64,000 nt of DNA from Streptomyces sp. NBC_01408 (GCF_026340255.1 NZ_JAPEPJ010000003.1:558001-622000); one strand, 5' to 3'. Positions 7,499-17,567 are shown, numbered from the stretch's first letter. Notes: generated by a model not told the origin, from the sequence alone. Numbers and translations are program-made.

Positions 7499-9619
7499 TC
7501 AGGCGTCGATGCGCGAGCGGTCCAGGGTGGCCGCGGAGCTGGTGATGAACTCCTTGCGCGGGGCCACCTCATTGCCCATGAGCAGGTCGAAGACCTGCTC
7601 GGCGGAGTCCAGGTCGCCGATGTTGATCCGGCGCAGGGTACGGAAGCGGGGATCCATGGTGGTCTCCGCCAGCTGGTCCGCGTCCATCTCGCCGAGGCCC
7701 TTGTACCGCTGGATCGAGTCCTTGTAGCGGACGTTCTTGCGCTGGTACTCGAGCAGGGTCTGGCGCAGTTCGTTGTCCGAGTACGTGTACACGTACTTGT
7801 CCTGGCCCTTCTTCGGCTGGACCAGCTCGATCCGGTGCAGCGGCGGTACGGCCGCGAAGACCCGCCCGGCCTCGACCATCGGCCGCATGTACCGCTGGAA
7901 GAGCGTGAGCAGCAGGCAGCGGATGTGCGCGCCGTCCACATCGGCGTCGACGAGCAGGACGATCTTCCCGTAGCGGGCGGCGTCGATGTCGAAGGTCCGG
8001 CCCGAGCCGGCCCCTATGACCTGGATGATCGCCCCGCACTCGGTGTTCTTGAGCATGTCCGAGACCGAGGACTTCTGGACGTTGAGGATCTTGCCGCGGA
8101 TCGGCAGCAGTGCCTGGAACTCGGAGTTCCGGGCGAGCTTGGCGGTGCCGAGCGCGGAGTCGCCCTCGACGATGAAGAGCTCGCTGCGGTCCACGTCGTC
8201 GCTGCGGCAGTCGGCCAGCTTGGCGGGCAGCGAGGAGGACTCCAGCGCGGTCTTGCGGCGCTGCGCCTCCTTGTGCTGGCGGGCCGCGATCCGGGTCCGG
8301 GCCGCCGCGACGATCTTCTCCATCACGGCGCGGGCCTGCTGCTTGTCATCGCGCTTGGTCGAGGTCAGGAAGGCCTTGAGCTCCCTGGCGACGACGGCGG
8401 AGACGATCCGGGTGGCCGCCGAGGTGCCCAGCACCTCCTTGGTCTGGCCCTCGAACTGCGGCTCGGCGAGGCGGACGGTGACGACGGCCGTCATGCCCTC
8501 CATCGCGTCGTCCTTGACCACGTCGTCCTCGGCGACGCGCAGCAGCTTGGCCGAGCGCAGCACCTCGTTCACGGTCTTGGTGACCGAGCGTTCGAAGCCG
8601 GAGACGTGGGTGCCGCCCTTGGGGGTGGCGATGATGTTCACGAAGGACTTGACGTTGGTCTCGTACGCCGTGCCCCAGCGCAGGGCGATGTCCACGCCGA
8701 GCTCGCGGGTGACCTCGGTGGGGGTCATGTGGCCGCGATCGTCGAGGACCGGGACGGTCTCCTTGAAGGTGCCCGTGCCCGTCAGGCGCTGGACGTCGCA
8801 GACGCCCTTGTCCTGGGTGAGGTACTCGCAGAACTCGCTGATGCCGCCGTCGAAGCGGAAGGTCTCCTCTGTCTTGCCGGCCCCGTCGATCCCCCGCTCG
8901 TCGCGGACGACCAGGGTCAGCCCGGGAACCAGGAAGGCGGTCTGGCGGGCGCGCTGGTAGAGCGTCTCCAGGCCGAGCCGGGCGTCCTTGAGGAAGATCT
9001 GGCGGTCGGCCCAGTAGCGGATCCGGGTGCCGTTGCGGCCCTTGGGCACGCGCTTGACCTTACGGAGGCCGTTTGCGGGGTCGAAGGGGCTGTCGGGGCC
9101 CTGTTCGGTGAACATCCCGGGGACGCCGCGGCGGAAGCTGATGGCGTGCGTCGAGCTGTTGCGGTCGACCTCGACGTCCAGGCGGGCGGAGAGGGCGTTG
9201 ACGACGGAGGCGCCGACGCCGTGCAGGCCGCCGGAGGCCGCGTACGAGCCGCCGCCGAACTTGCCGCCGGCGTGCAGCTTGGTCATGACGACCTCGACGC
9301 CCGACAGACCGGTCTTGGGCTCGACGTCCACGGGGATGCCGCGGCCGTTGTCCCGGACCTCGACGGAGGCGTCCTCGTGGAGGATCACCTCGATGTGGTC
9401 ACAGTAGCCGCCCAGGGCCTCGTCGACGGAATTGTCGATGATCTCCCAGAGGCAGTGCATGAGGCCCCGGCTGTCGGTGGAACCGATATACATGCCGGGG
9501 CGCTTGCGGACGGCCTCGAGGCCTTCGAGGACGAGCAGGTGCCGCGCGGTGTAGTTGGAACCGTCCCGGTCTGCTCCGGACAGCAGCGCGCTGGAAGGCA
9601 CGGACGTGTCGGCGGTCAC
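7499..9619 (-). CDS. parE: DNA topoisomerase IV subunit B (gyrase B paralogue)
   Basis: This 706-residue type IIA topoisomerase ATPase subunit starts at GTG 9619 (VTADTSVPSSALLSG), with GAGGAG 8-10 nt upstream. The GHKL ATPase domain shows EAVRKRPGMYIGSTD, EIIDNSVDEALGG, DNGRGIPV and GGLHGVGASVVNALS. The transducer is followed by the TOPRIM domain with ELFIVEGDSALGTAK and LLVDADVDGAHIRCLLL, and ends with the YKGLGEMDADQL motif. Length and sequence fit the second GyrB of streptomycetes, the ParE partner of a ParC encoded elsewhere, rather than canonical gyrB beside dnaA-recF. It separates linked daughter chromosomes. An in-frame start at 9724 lacks a ribosome site. Confidence 0.93.
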   Translation of the reverse strand: MTADTSVPSSALLSGADRDGSNYTARHLLVLEGLEAVRKRPGMYIGSTDSRGLMHCLWEIIDNSVDEALGGYCDHIEVILHEDASVEVRDNGRGIPVDVEPKTGLSGVEVVMTKLHAGGKFGGGSYAASGGLHGVGASVVNALSARLDVEVDRNSSTHAISFRRGVPGMFTEQGPDSPFDPANGLRKVKRVPKGRNGTRIRYWADRQIFLKDARLGLETLYQRARQTAFLVPGLTLVVRDERGIDGAGKTEETFRFDGGISEFCEYLTQDKGVCDVQRLTGTGTFKETVPVLDDRGHMTPTEVTRELGVDIALRWGTAYETNVKSFVNIIATPKGGTHVSGFERSVTKTVNEVLRSAKLLRVAEDDVVKDDAMEGMTAVVTVRLAEPQFEGQTKEVLGTSAATRIVSAVVARELKAFLTSTKRDDKQQARAVMEKIVAAARTRIAARQHKEAQRRKTALESSSLPAKLADCRSDDVDRSELFIVEGDSALGTAKLARNSEFQALLPIRGKILNVQKSSVSDMLKNTECGAIIQVIGAGSGRTFDIDAARYGKIVLLVDADVDGAHIRCLLLTLFQRYMRPMVEAGRVFAAVPPLHRIELVQPKKGQDKYVYTYSDNELRQTLLEYQRKNVRYKDSIQRYKGLGEMDADQLAETTMDPRFRTLRRINIGDLDSAEQVFDLLMGNEVAPRKEFITSSAATLDRSRIDA

Positions 9620-10064
9620 GCAGTTCGCTCCTCGCTGAATTTCTTTTCTGGCCCTGTCGGGCTCAGGGGTGGCTGGGTGCCGGTCGAAGGGTACCGAGGC
9701 CTGGTAGAGCCGATGCAACGCCACCCTCGCCGTTCACCAGCGTAGTGCAGATCCGCACGGGTGTTCGATCGCCCGTGGGAGTGAAGCAAACATCACGTTC
9801 CCTTCCAGGCATGAACCATTTAGGGTTCGGGCACGTCCTCATGAACAACCTGGCACCCAGCCGGGGGAGGATGGAACTGCGACAAGCGAACGACTGACAA
9901 CGCGAAACCGTAAAGCAACGCAATACGGCTCCTTCGCCGCCAACCGGCAACAGCCGGCCAGCTTCGGAAGGAAGTTTCGAGGAAAAGCCGCGAGCGGGAA
10001 CGTTTTCGGCCTGGTTGGATGTTGACCCTGGTACGACAGCTCGTCGAGCTAGAGAAGAGGCGAC
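9620..10064. other. Divergent promoter region, parE / small CxxC gene
   Basis: This 445-bp region has no convincing gene. It must hold the parE promoter (minus) and the promoter of the gene at 10065 (plus). The half near 9780-10020 has lower G+C than the flanking genes. A short inverted repeat, CACGGG (9756-9761) with CCCGTG (9772-9777), lies about 135 bp upstream of parE. I could not assign -10 or -35 elements with confidence. Confidence 0.5.
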
Positions 10065-10298
10065 GTGACTACTGTTCTGACACCCGCGACCCCGCTGACG
10101 GCCGCTGACCGATGCGACCGTTGCGGCGCCCAGGCATATCTGCGCGTCGTCCTGCTGAGCGGCGGTGAACTGCTCTTCTGCGCCCACCACGGACGCAAGT
10201 TCGAGCCGGAACTCAAGAAGATCGCCGCGGAAATACAGGATGAGACCGAGCGGCTCACGTCCGCTCCGGCTGCCAATGCCGAACCCGAGGACCGCTGA
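10065..10298 (+). CDS. Small putative zinc-binding protein (DUF7455-like)
   Basis: This 77-residue protein starts at GTG 10065 (VTTVLTPATPLTAADRCDRC) behind an AGAGG ribosome site. It contains CDRCGAQAY near residue 16 and LLFCAHHGRKFEP near residue 38. This CxxC...CxHH arrangement could hold one zinc ion. Similar small proteins are conserved next to parE and hrdB in streptomycetes and are annotated as DUF7455 or hypothetical. No enzymatic motif is present. A strong bidirectional hairpin follows the gene. Confidence 0.85.
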   Translation: MTTVLTPATPLTAADRCDRCGAQAYLRVVLLSGGELLFCAHHGRKFEPELKKIAAEIQDETERLTSAPAANAEPEDR

Positions 10299-10347
10299 CA
10301 CAGGCCTATACCTCGCATCCGACGAGCCAGGACCGGCCAGGCCGGTC

Positions 10348-10387
10348 GACGGGCGGCCCCTCTGAGACCCAGGGGGAGCCGCCCGTC
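10348..10387. terminator. Bidirectional terminator between convergent genes
   Basis: GACGGGCGGC (10348-10357) pairs with GCCGCCCGTC (10378-10387). The stem extends inward through CCCT/AGGG with a small bulge. It lies between the small CxxC gene (plus) and the trypsin-like protease gene (minus) and can serve both. Confidence 0.8.
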
Positions 10388-10405
10388 CTCATGTCCGGAC
10401 ACTCC

Positions 10406-11332
10406 CTAACGCGTGCGATGCCCCTGTGCGGGCCATCCTCCGGGCCCGTAGCCCCTCGCGGGGCCCGGTGCGACCTCCTGGACCCTTCCGGCCTGCTGGG
10501 CCGTCTCCGGGCCTGTCGCGAAGCCGGCCAGCGGCGCGACGCGCGTGTACACCCCCGGACTGTCCGCCCGCCCGCAGCCACGCCCCCACGACACGAGTCC
10601 GATGAGCCGCCCCTGGGCGACGAGCGGCCCCCCGCTGTCCCCCTGGCAGGCGTCCTTGCCGCCTCCGCCGTCCCCCGCGCACACCATGGACTCCGCCCGG
10701 TACTGCCCGTCGGCGTCCCCGGGGTAGGCCCGCCCGCAGACCTCGTCGGCCAGGACCGTCACCGGCGCGGCGCGCAGTGCGTACGCGTAGTCGCCGAAGC
10801 CGCTCGTGTCGCCCCAGCCGTACACGGCCGCGTCCGTGCCCGGCGCGTAGGCCGGGTGGCCCGTCCCCGCCATGGGCAGGACGTAGTGCGCAGGCACGGC
10901 TTCGCCGAGTTCCAGTACGGCGAGGTCCCCGGCATTGGTCCGCGGGTCGTAGGCCGGGTTCACGCGGGCCGTGCGCACCGCGATCTCCTTGCCGTCGTCC
11001 GCACGCAGCTCCGTACGCCCGGCGATCACCCGGAAGTCGGGAACGGACTCGACCGGGCCGCCCAGCACCTGGCTGGCGAGGCAGTGGGCCGCGGTCAGCA
11101 CCTTGGTCGGGGCCACGATCACGCCCCCGCAGAACTGCCCGCCCCGCGTACCCCCGAACCGGTCACGGCTGGCGAGGGCCACCACCCAGGGACTGTCGGC
11201 CACCTTCACCGGCTTCCCGCCGATCACCACGCTGTCCGCTGCCGCCTGTGGCACCTGGGCCAACGGCGCCGCGGCCGCTCCCGCCACCAGGGTCAGCGCT
11301 CCCGCCAGGACACGGGCAAAGGGACGACGCAT
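10406..11332 (-). CDS. Secreted trypsin-like serine protease (S1 family)
   Basis: This 308-residue protein starts at ATG 11332 after an AGGAGG site. An export signal (MRRPFARVLAGALTLVAGAA) ends near residue 32, where SVVIGGKPV begins; this resembles the IIGG start of mature trypsins. The catalytic triad is visible: His in VLTAAHC, Asp in GDLAVLELG and Ser in CQGDSGGPL. SWGRGCGRADSPGVYTRV completes the fold. About 40 residues follow the usual trypsin C-terminus (TGPETAQQAGRVQEV onward), rich in Gly, Pro and Arg. This tail is odd and has no recognised domain. The gene is monocistronic and sits between hrdB and a convergent terminator. It probably degrades extracellular protein; its specificity is unknown. 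Confidence 0.9.
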   Translation of the reverse strand: MRRPFARVLAGALTLVAGAAAAPLAQVPQAAADSVVIGGKPVKVADSPWVVALASRDRFGGTRGGQFCGGVIVAPTKVLTAAHCLASQVLGGPVESVPDFRVIAGRTELRADDGKEIAVRTARVNPAYDPRTNAGDLAVLELGEAVPAHYVLPMAGTGHPAYAPGTDAAVYGWGDTSGFGDYAYALRAAPVTVLADEVCGRAYPGDADGQYRAESMVCAGDGGGGKDACQGDSGGPLVAQGRLIGLVSWGRGCGRADSPGVYTRVAPLAGFATGPETAQQAGRVQEVAPGPARGYGPGGWPAQGHRTR

Positions 11333-11380
11333 GAGGCCTCCTGACTCTGAGTGTGCATGACTCCACCCAGAGTGGGATGC

Positions 11381-11412
11381 CCGGTGGCCGTGCGCACCCG
11401 CGCGGCCACCGG
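11381..11412 (-). terminator. Hairpin terminator of hrdB
   Basis: CCGGTGGCC (11381-11389) pairs with GGCCACCGG (11404-11412), with an inner GCGC/GCGC pairing and a short loop. It begins 17 nt after the hrdB stop and reads as a factor-independent terminator without a U-tract. Confidence 0.75.
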
Positions 11413-11429
11413 CACACCACCCGTGCCGG

Positions 11430-13025
<1,596 letters not shown>

Positions 13026-13496
13026 GAACAACCTCTCGGAACGATGGGAACGGCTTCCGACCCCGGGCCTGGTGGTGCTGGACCGGAGCCGACGACCACC
13101 GACTGGGGATGGGCCGGGGGCGCGGGCAGGGGCCGGGGAGCTGCACAGCACCCGCAAGGGCTGCTGTCTTCCCTCCGTCGGCCATCACCTCTTAGGTCAT
13201 CGCGTGACCTCGCGGAGCGTTACGCCCAATCTTCGTGGCCCGAGTCACACCCCGTATCCGTTGATGCCCGGTATACGGCCATACGCATGGTTCCGGCGCG
13301 ACCCGGCGAAGGCCCGGCGGCGGCCCGGACGCGGGCTGGCGGCGGCCCAGTGGCGGCCCAGTGGCGGTCCGGCGCCAGCCGGACGCGGCCCTGGAGGAGC
13401 GGCGAGCGGTCCGGAACGGCGTACGGCCCCGGACGCCGGTGTCGCCGGACCCGACCGGGCCCGGCGACATGTCGTGCACCCCCGCGCGTCCGCCCG
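13026..13496 (-). promoter_or_regulatory. hrdB promoter and leader region
   Basis: This 471-bp gap between whiH and hrdB should contain the hrdB promoters, probably more than one, as known in S. coelicolor. I could not fix -10 and -35 elements by eye. The whiH-proximal half holds short G+C repeats: GGCGGCCCAGT twice at about 13341-13362, and a 7-bp hairpin GTCCGGC/GCCGGAC at 13367-13384 that may end whiH transcription. The segment 13200-13290 is the least GC-rich and is the likeliest promoter zone. Confidence 0.5.
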
Positions 13497-14384
13497 TCAG
13501 TGCTCGCGCGGGGCGGGCACCACGCGCTCGACCTCCGGATGCACCGTCAGCAGCTGGCGCATGGCGTTCTCCGCACCCACCGCATCACCGGCGGCAATGG
13601 CTTCGACCATCCGCGCGTGGTGGGCGACGCAGGCCTCGCTCGGGCGGTCGCAGGCGGTGACCGGGCTGCCGGAGACCTGGAGGGCGGCGGAGACGATGCC
13701 GGAGAGGTGCTCCAGCATGCGGTTGCCCGCGACCTGGATGAGGAGCGCGTGGAACTCGTTGTCGGCCCGCGCGAAGGTGATCGCGTCGCCCTGGCCGAGG
13801 GCGTGGCCCATGATCTCGACCATGTCCGCGAGGCGCTGCTGGATGTCCGGGCGGCCGTGGCCGGCCGCGAGGCGGGCGGCCAGCGGTTCGATGGTCCAGC
13901 GGAGCTCGCCCAGTTCGCGGCGCTGGTCGTCGCGCTGGGGACCGAAGGCGCGCCACTCGATGATGTCGGGGTCGAGCAGGTTCCAGTCGGCGACGGGCCT
14001 CACCCGGGTGCCGACGTTGGGGCGGGCGCTGACGAGGCCCTTGGCCTCCAGGACCCGCAGCGATTCGCGGACGACGGTGCGGGAGACCTCGAAGCGCTGG
14101 CCGATCTCCTCGGGTACCAGCGGGCGGTCCGCACCGAGATCGCCGGAGACGATCATCTGGCCGAGCTGCTGGACGAGTTGGCCGTGCAGTCCGCGGCCGC
14201 GGCTGCCGGCGGCGCGGCGGCCGACCCGGCTCAACTCCACGTCGGCGCCGTCCCAGTGGGGCGCTCCGACCCGGTCGGACCCGGGGGTCTCCGCGTAGGG
14301 GTAGCGGTCGAGTTCGCCCGGGCCGGCGAGGCCGGAGTCGGCGTGGCGGGCGGCGGTCATCATGGTGTGCGCAAGGGTACTCAC
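13497..14384 (-). CDS. whiH: Sporulation regulator WhiH (GntR/FadR family)
   Basis: This 295-residue GntR-family regulator starts at GTG 14384 (VSTLAHTMMTAARHADSGLA) with AAAGGA upstream. The length and N-terminus match what I recall of WhiH. The winged helix lies at about residues 60-125 (VPEEIGQRFEVSRTVVRESL, then RVLEAKGLVSARPNVGTRV). The C-terminal FCD-type all-helical domain includes a likely metal/ligand His/Asp pattern (RADNEFHALLI and ACVAHHARMVEAI). In Streptomyces, WhiH acts in aerial hyphae to allow sporulation septation and is transcribed by the sporulation sigma factor WhiG. Its position directly upstream of hrdB is conserved in the genus. Possible promoter elements lie about 95 bp upstream. 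Confidence 0.93.
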   Translation of the reverse strand: MSTLAHTMMTAARHADSGLAGPGELDRYPYAETPGSDRVGAPHWDGADVELSRVGRRAAGSRGRGLHGQLVQQLGQMIVSGDLGADRPLVPEEIGQRFEVSRTVVRESLRVLEAKGLVSARPNVGTRVRPVADWNLLDPDIIEWRAFGPQRDDQRRELGELRWTIEPLAARLAAGHGRPDIQQRLADMVEIMGHALGQGDAITFARADNEFHALLIQVAGNRMLEHLSGIVSAALQVSGSPVTACDRPSEACVAHHARMVEAIAAGDAVGAENAMRQLLTVHPEVERVVPAPREH

Positions 14385-14476
14385 GAATCCTTTGTCGGCC
14401 GCGCCTCCACGACCCTTGAGGTCTTTGGTGAAAAGCACACGAAAGGGTGATCGGTGCCACCTACGCAATTGACGAC

Positions 14477-14503
14477 TTATCGTAAAGAACCGGGCCTTTT
14501 ACG
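14477..14503 (-). promoter_or_regulatory. whiH: Candidate WhiG-type promoter and inverted repeat of whiH
   Basis: Read on the minus strand, TAAA (14498-14501) is followed by TACGATAA (14477-14484). This resembles the TAAA ... GCCGATAA pattern of FliA/WhiG-type sigma factors, but the 13-nt spacing is shorter than the usual 15-16. The same segment contains a perfect inverted repeat, CGTAAA (14481-14486) and TTTACG (14498-14503), so it may instead or also be a regulator-binding site, possibly for WhiH itself. Confidence 0.45.
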
Positions 14504-14574
14504 GGGACTTGCGGTCCGGTTCACACGCGGCGGACTTCAACGGTCCCACCCGGCCGCGTCCCGCACCGGAACGA

Positions 14575-16434
14575 TCACCAACGGACTCGACTGCGCAGTC
14601 CGGTGAACCCATAGGCGCACAACAGGACCATCAGCGACAACACCAGCGCGGTACCGACGGGTTGGGCCATCACCCGCAGGGCGCCGAGAACGATGCGGTC
14701 CGCCTCCGGTGGCCACTGCGCCCAGGCCAGGCCACGCAGCCGGGACGCCAGCCCGGTCGTTGGGTACGCGGAGGGGCCGTCCAGCGCCTTGCGCACCAGC
14801 GGCACCACCATCACCGGTACGGCGAGCACCGCCGCCAGGCCCACCGTGGCCGACCGGAACACTCCGGAGGCCAGGACTCCGGCCCAGGCACAGCCGACCA
14901 GCAGCCCCGCCCAGCTCACGGCCGGGGCCAGCCACTCCACGGGGGTGCGCGGCGGGCCGCTGTCGAAGACCAGCGCGAGGGCGGCGGCGTCCGCGGCCAC
15001 GGCGAGGGCGCCGAGCAGCAGGGCGAGGGCGGCGCAGACGCCGAGCTTGGCGGCGAGCAGCCCCATCCGCCGGGGCACGGTGCCGCGGTCGGCGGCCAGC
15101 GCCGGGTAGCGGTACTCCTCGCCGAAGGCCAGGGCGCCGAGCAGTCCCGCGCCGAGGGCGGCGGGCGGCAGCGGCAGCAGCTCCGGCCAGGCGGCGAGCA
15201 GCCGGTTCTGCGGGGTCTGGCCCGCCCGGGCCAGGACGAGGGCGGTGACGACGGAGGCGGCGACGACGAGGGCGGTGGTGAGGACGGGGGTGGCGGTGCC
15301 GAAGACGCGGAGGAGCTCGTAGCGGAGCGGGCGCAGTGGCCCGCCGACCCGGCGCACCGCCGAGGCGGGCCGCGGGGAGCGGTCGCGCCGGGGCCGCCGT
15401 CCCCCGGCCGCCTCGCCGGACGGTTCTCGGGACGGCTCTCCGGACGGCTCTCCGAACGGCTCTCCGAACGGCTCTCCGGGCGCCGCACCGCTGCCACCGG
15501 AGGCGGCCTGGACCGCGGCCCCGGCACGGGCGCGGGCATGCGGGACCGCGGCCCCGGGCGCACCGGCGTCACCGGTCTCGTCGGCGAGCTGGTGGACCAG
15601 CACGCCGTGCCGGAACGCCGCTTCGCCGACCTCGGCGCAGTTGCTGCCGTACACGGAGAGGCGGCTGCCGCTCTCCTCGACGATCTCCACCGCCCGCTGG
15701 GCGGCCCGCGCCTCCCGGCCCAGTACGTCGGCCAGCCGGGCGGCATGCGGGGTCCGCACGGCGACCCGCGGCCGCAGCCGGGTCCGGGCGAACTCGGCGG
15801 CCTCCTGGTCGGCGACGAGCCGGCCCGCCTCGATGCTGACGACCCGGTCCGCGCTGCGGGCGGCCTCCTTCGCGTCGTCGGTGGTGAAGAGCACCGCTCC
15901 GCCGAGGGAGGCGTGACCGCGCAACAGCCCGTGCAGCCAGCCGCTCTCGCGGGGGGAGAGCCCGGCGGCCGGCTCGTCCAGGAGCAGGGTGCAGGGGTCG
16001 GCGAGCAGGGCCGCCGCCAGCCCCACCCGGCGCTCCATGCCGAGCGAGAGCGAACCGAGCCGCTGGTCCCGCAGGCCCCCGATGCCGACTACCTCCAGCA
16101 TGATGTCGGCCCGTGAGGCCGGCACCCCGGCGGCGGCGCAGAGCATCCGCAGCTGGTTGCGGACGGTCCGCGACGGGTTGCCGGGGACGTCACCGAGCAG
16201 TACGCCGACCTCACGGCCGGGATGCGGGATCCGGTGGAGCGGACGACCGCGGAAGTAGGTGACGCCGCGGCCCGGTTCGAGTTCGAGCATGAGCCGCAGC
16301 GCGGTGGTCTTGCCCGATCCCGGCTCGCCGAGCAGGGCGGTCACGCTGCCCGGGCGGGCCTCGAAGGTGAGGTCGTCCACGCGGGGCGGGACGCCTCGGC
16401 GCGATGTGCTGGTGAGTCCGATGGCCTGGAGCAT
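14575..16434 (-). CDS. ABC transporter, ATPase fused to membrane domain
   Basis: This 619-residue protein starts at ATG 16434 (MLQAIGLTSTSRRGVPPRV) behind GAGAGAAG. Residues 1-300 form an ABC ATPase: Walker A (LLGEPGSGKTTALRL), a signature-like SLSLGMERRVG, Walker B (TLLLDEPAAGLSP) and a switch-region Asp (TTDDAKEA). A flexible linker of near-identical GEPFGEP/GEPSGEP units follows. The C-terminal half has at least six hydrophobic segments, like ABC-2 type permease subunits. Having both halves in one chain is less common for ABC-2 exporters, where they are usually separate genes. It lies between whiH and a Nudix regulator with no partner transporter gene. Substrate is unknown. The signature has L-S-L-G-M instead of L-S-G-G-Q. 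Confidence 0.85.
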   Translation of the reverse strand: MLQAIGLTSTSRRGVPPRVDDLTFEARPGSVTALLGEPGSGKTTALRLMLELEPGRGVTYFRGRPLHRIPHPGREVGVLLGDVPGNPSRTVRNQLRMLCAAAGVPASRADIMLEVVGIGGLRDQRLGSLSLGMERRVGLAAALLADPCTLLLDEPAAGLSPRESGWLHGLLRGHASLGGAVLFTTDDAKEAARSADRVVSIEAGRLVADQEAAEFARTRLRPRVAVRTPHAARLADVLGREARAAQRAVEIVEESGSRLSVYGSNCAEVGEAAFRHGVLVHQLADETGDAGAPGAAVPHARARAGAAVQAASGGSGAAPGEPFGEPFGEPSGEPSREPSGEAAGGRRPRRDRSPRPASAVRRVGGPLRPLRYELLRVFGTATPVLTTALVVAASVVTALVLARAGQTPQNRLLAAWPELLPLPPAALGAGLLGALAFGEEYRYPALAADRGTVPRRMGLLAAKLGVCAALALLLGALAVAADAAALALVFDSGPPRTPVEWLAPAVSWAGLLVGCAWAGVLASGVFRSATVGLAAVLAVPVMVVPLVRKALDGPSAYPTTGLASRLRGLAWAQWPPEADRIVLGALRVMAQPVGTALVLSLMVLLCAYGFTGLRSRVRW

Positions 16435-16620
16435 CGCTTCTCTCGCAGGGTGTGAGACCGCTCTGCGGCAGGGTGGGTACCCCATGCAAGATAACGCGAT
16501 ATGTCCGATTTTCGGCGCAACCGGTCCGATGGAATCCCGGTATTGCCCTCAGGTGCGGCACGGAGAGCGGGACGGCCTCCACGTACTGGGCGGGCGACGG
16601 AGCCCGGCGCCGCCGACGGG

Positions 16621-16692
16621 CCGGGGCCTGGCGCAGCGGCGGAGCCGGGGCCTGGCGCAGCGGCGGAGCCGGGGCTCGGCGCAGCGGCGGGG
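16621..16692. repeat. Three 24-bp tandem repeats
   Basis: The unit CCGGGGCCTGGCGCAGCGGC plus GGAG occurs three times head to tail (16621-16644, 16645-16668, 16669-16692). The first two are identical and the third differs at three positions. It lies in the gap just downstream of the Nudix gene stop, in no supported reading frame. Confidence 0.85.
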
Positions 16693-16706
16693 CCGGTCCG
16701 GCGGCG

Positions 16707-17456
16707 TCAGACTTCCGGCCGCAGCATCGGCGGGTTGAGGAGGGTGGCCCCTCCCGCGCGGAATAGCTGGGCGGGGCGCCCGCCCTGACGGGTCGTCGTC
16801 CCCCCGGCCGGCACGAGGAACCCGGGGGTGCCGGTGACCTTGCGGTGGAAGTTGCGCGGATCGAGGGCCACGCCCCAAACCGCCTCGTACACCCGGCGCA
16901 GCTCCCCGACGGTGAACTCCGGGGGGCAGAAGGCGGTGGCCAGGGAGGAGTACTCGATCTTCGACCGGGCCCGCTCCACGCCGTCGGCGAGGATCCGGGC
17001 GTGGTCGAACGCCAGCCCCGCGGCGTCCTGGGCGTCGTCCACGGCGAGAAGTTCGTCGACGGGGGCCCAGCGCGCGCTGTTGGCGTCTCCGCCCGCCCGC
17101 GGCGCAGGCAGGTCCGGAGCCAGCACCAGGTGCGCCACGCTGACGACACGCATCCGCGGATCCCGTTTCGGATCGCCGTAGGTCGCCAGTTGTTCGAGGT
17201 GCGCCCCGTTGCCCCCGTCCGGCACGGCGGGGTCGTGCGCGCACAGCCCGGTCTCCTCGGACAGCTCCCGGGCCGCGGCACCCGCCAGGTCCTCGTCTCC
17301 GCGGACGAAGCCGCCGGGCAGCGCCCAGCGCCCCTGGAACGGCTGCTCACCCCGCCGGACGACCAGCGCGCAGAGCGCGTGGCGCCGCACGGTGAGCACG
17401 ACCAGGTCGACGGTGACGGCAAAGGGCGGAAAGGCCGACGGGTCGTAGGGCGACAT
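16707..17456 (-). CDS. NrtR-like Nudix hydrolase with winged-helix domain
   Basis: The 249-residue protein starts at ATG 17456 (MSPYDPSAFPPFAVTVDLVV). Residues about 10-150 are a Nudix domain with an intact box (GGFVRGDEDLAGAAARELSE, then ETGL). The C-terminal part (EFTVGELRRVYEAVWGVALD, PRNFHRKV) matches the winged helix of NrtR-type regulators. NrtR proteins control NAD metabolism genes in response to ADP-ribose. Because the Nudix box looks intact, this copy may hydrolyse ADP-ribose or a related compound as well. No NAD synthesis gene is adjacent, so its target is unknown. The promoter -10 lies just before the ATG, suggesting a leaderless transcript. Confidence 0.88.
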   Translation of the reverse strand: MSPYDPSAFPPFAVTVDLVVLTVRRHALCALVVRRGEQPFQGRWALPGGFVRGDEDLAGAAARELSEETGLCAHDPAVPDGGNGAHLEQLATYGDPKRDPRMRVVSVAHLVLAPDLPAPRAGGDANSARWAPVDELLAVDDAQDAAGLAFDHARILADGVERARSKIEYSSLATAFCPPEFTVGELRRVYEAVWGVALDPRNFHRKVTGTPGFLVPAGGTTTRQGGRPAQLFRAGGATLLNPPMLRPEV

Positions 17457-17462
17457 GCCGCG

Positions 17463-17484
17463 ATCATAGTCGTCTGCCTGACGA
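17463..17484 (-). promoter_or_regulatory. Putative leaderless promoter with inverted repeat
   Basis: On the minus strand, TATGAT (17463-17468) ends 6 nt before the Nudix ATG. It fits a -10 element whose transcript would begin at or next to the start codon. Immediately upstream, TCGTC-N5-GACGA (17470-17484) forms a small inverted repeat overlapping the core promoter, a plausible autoregulatory site. Confidence 0.45.
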
Positions 17485-17567
17485 TAAACAGTGCTTTGGT
17501 GACCTTGAAGCGCCTGATCCGGAGGTGCCGGGCGGCGCGACCCGGTGAACTCTTTCCGGCCACGGCA

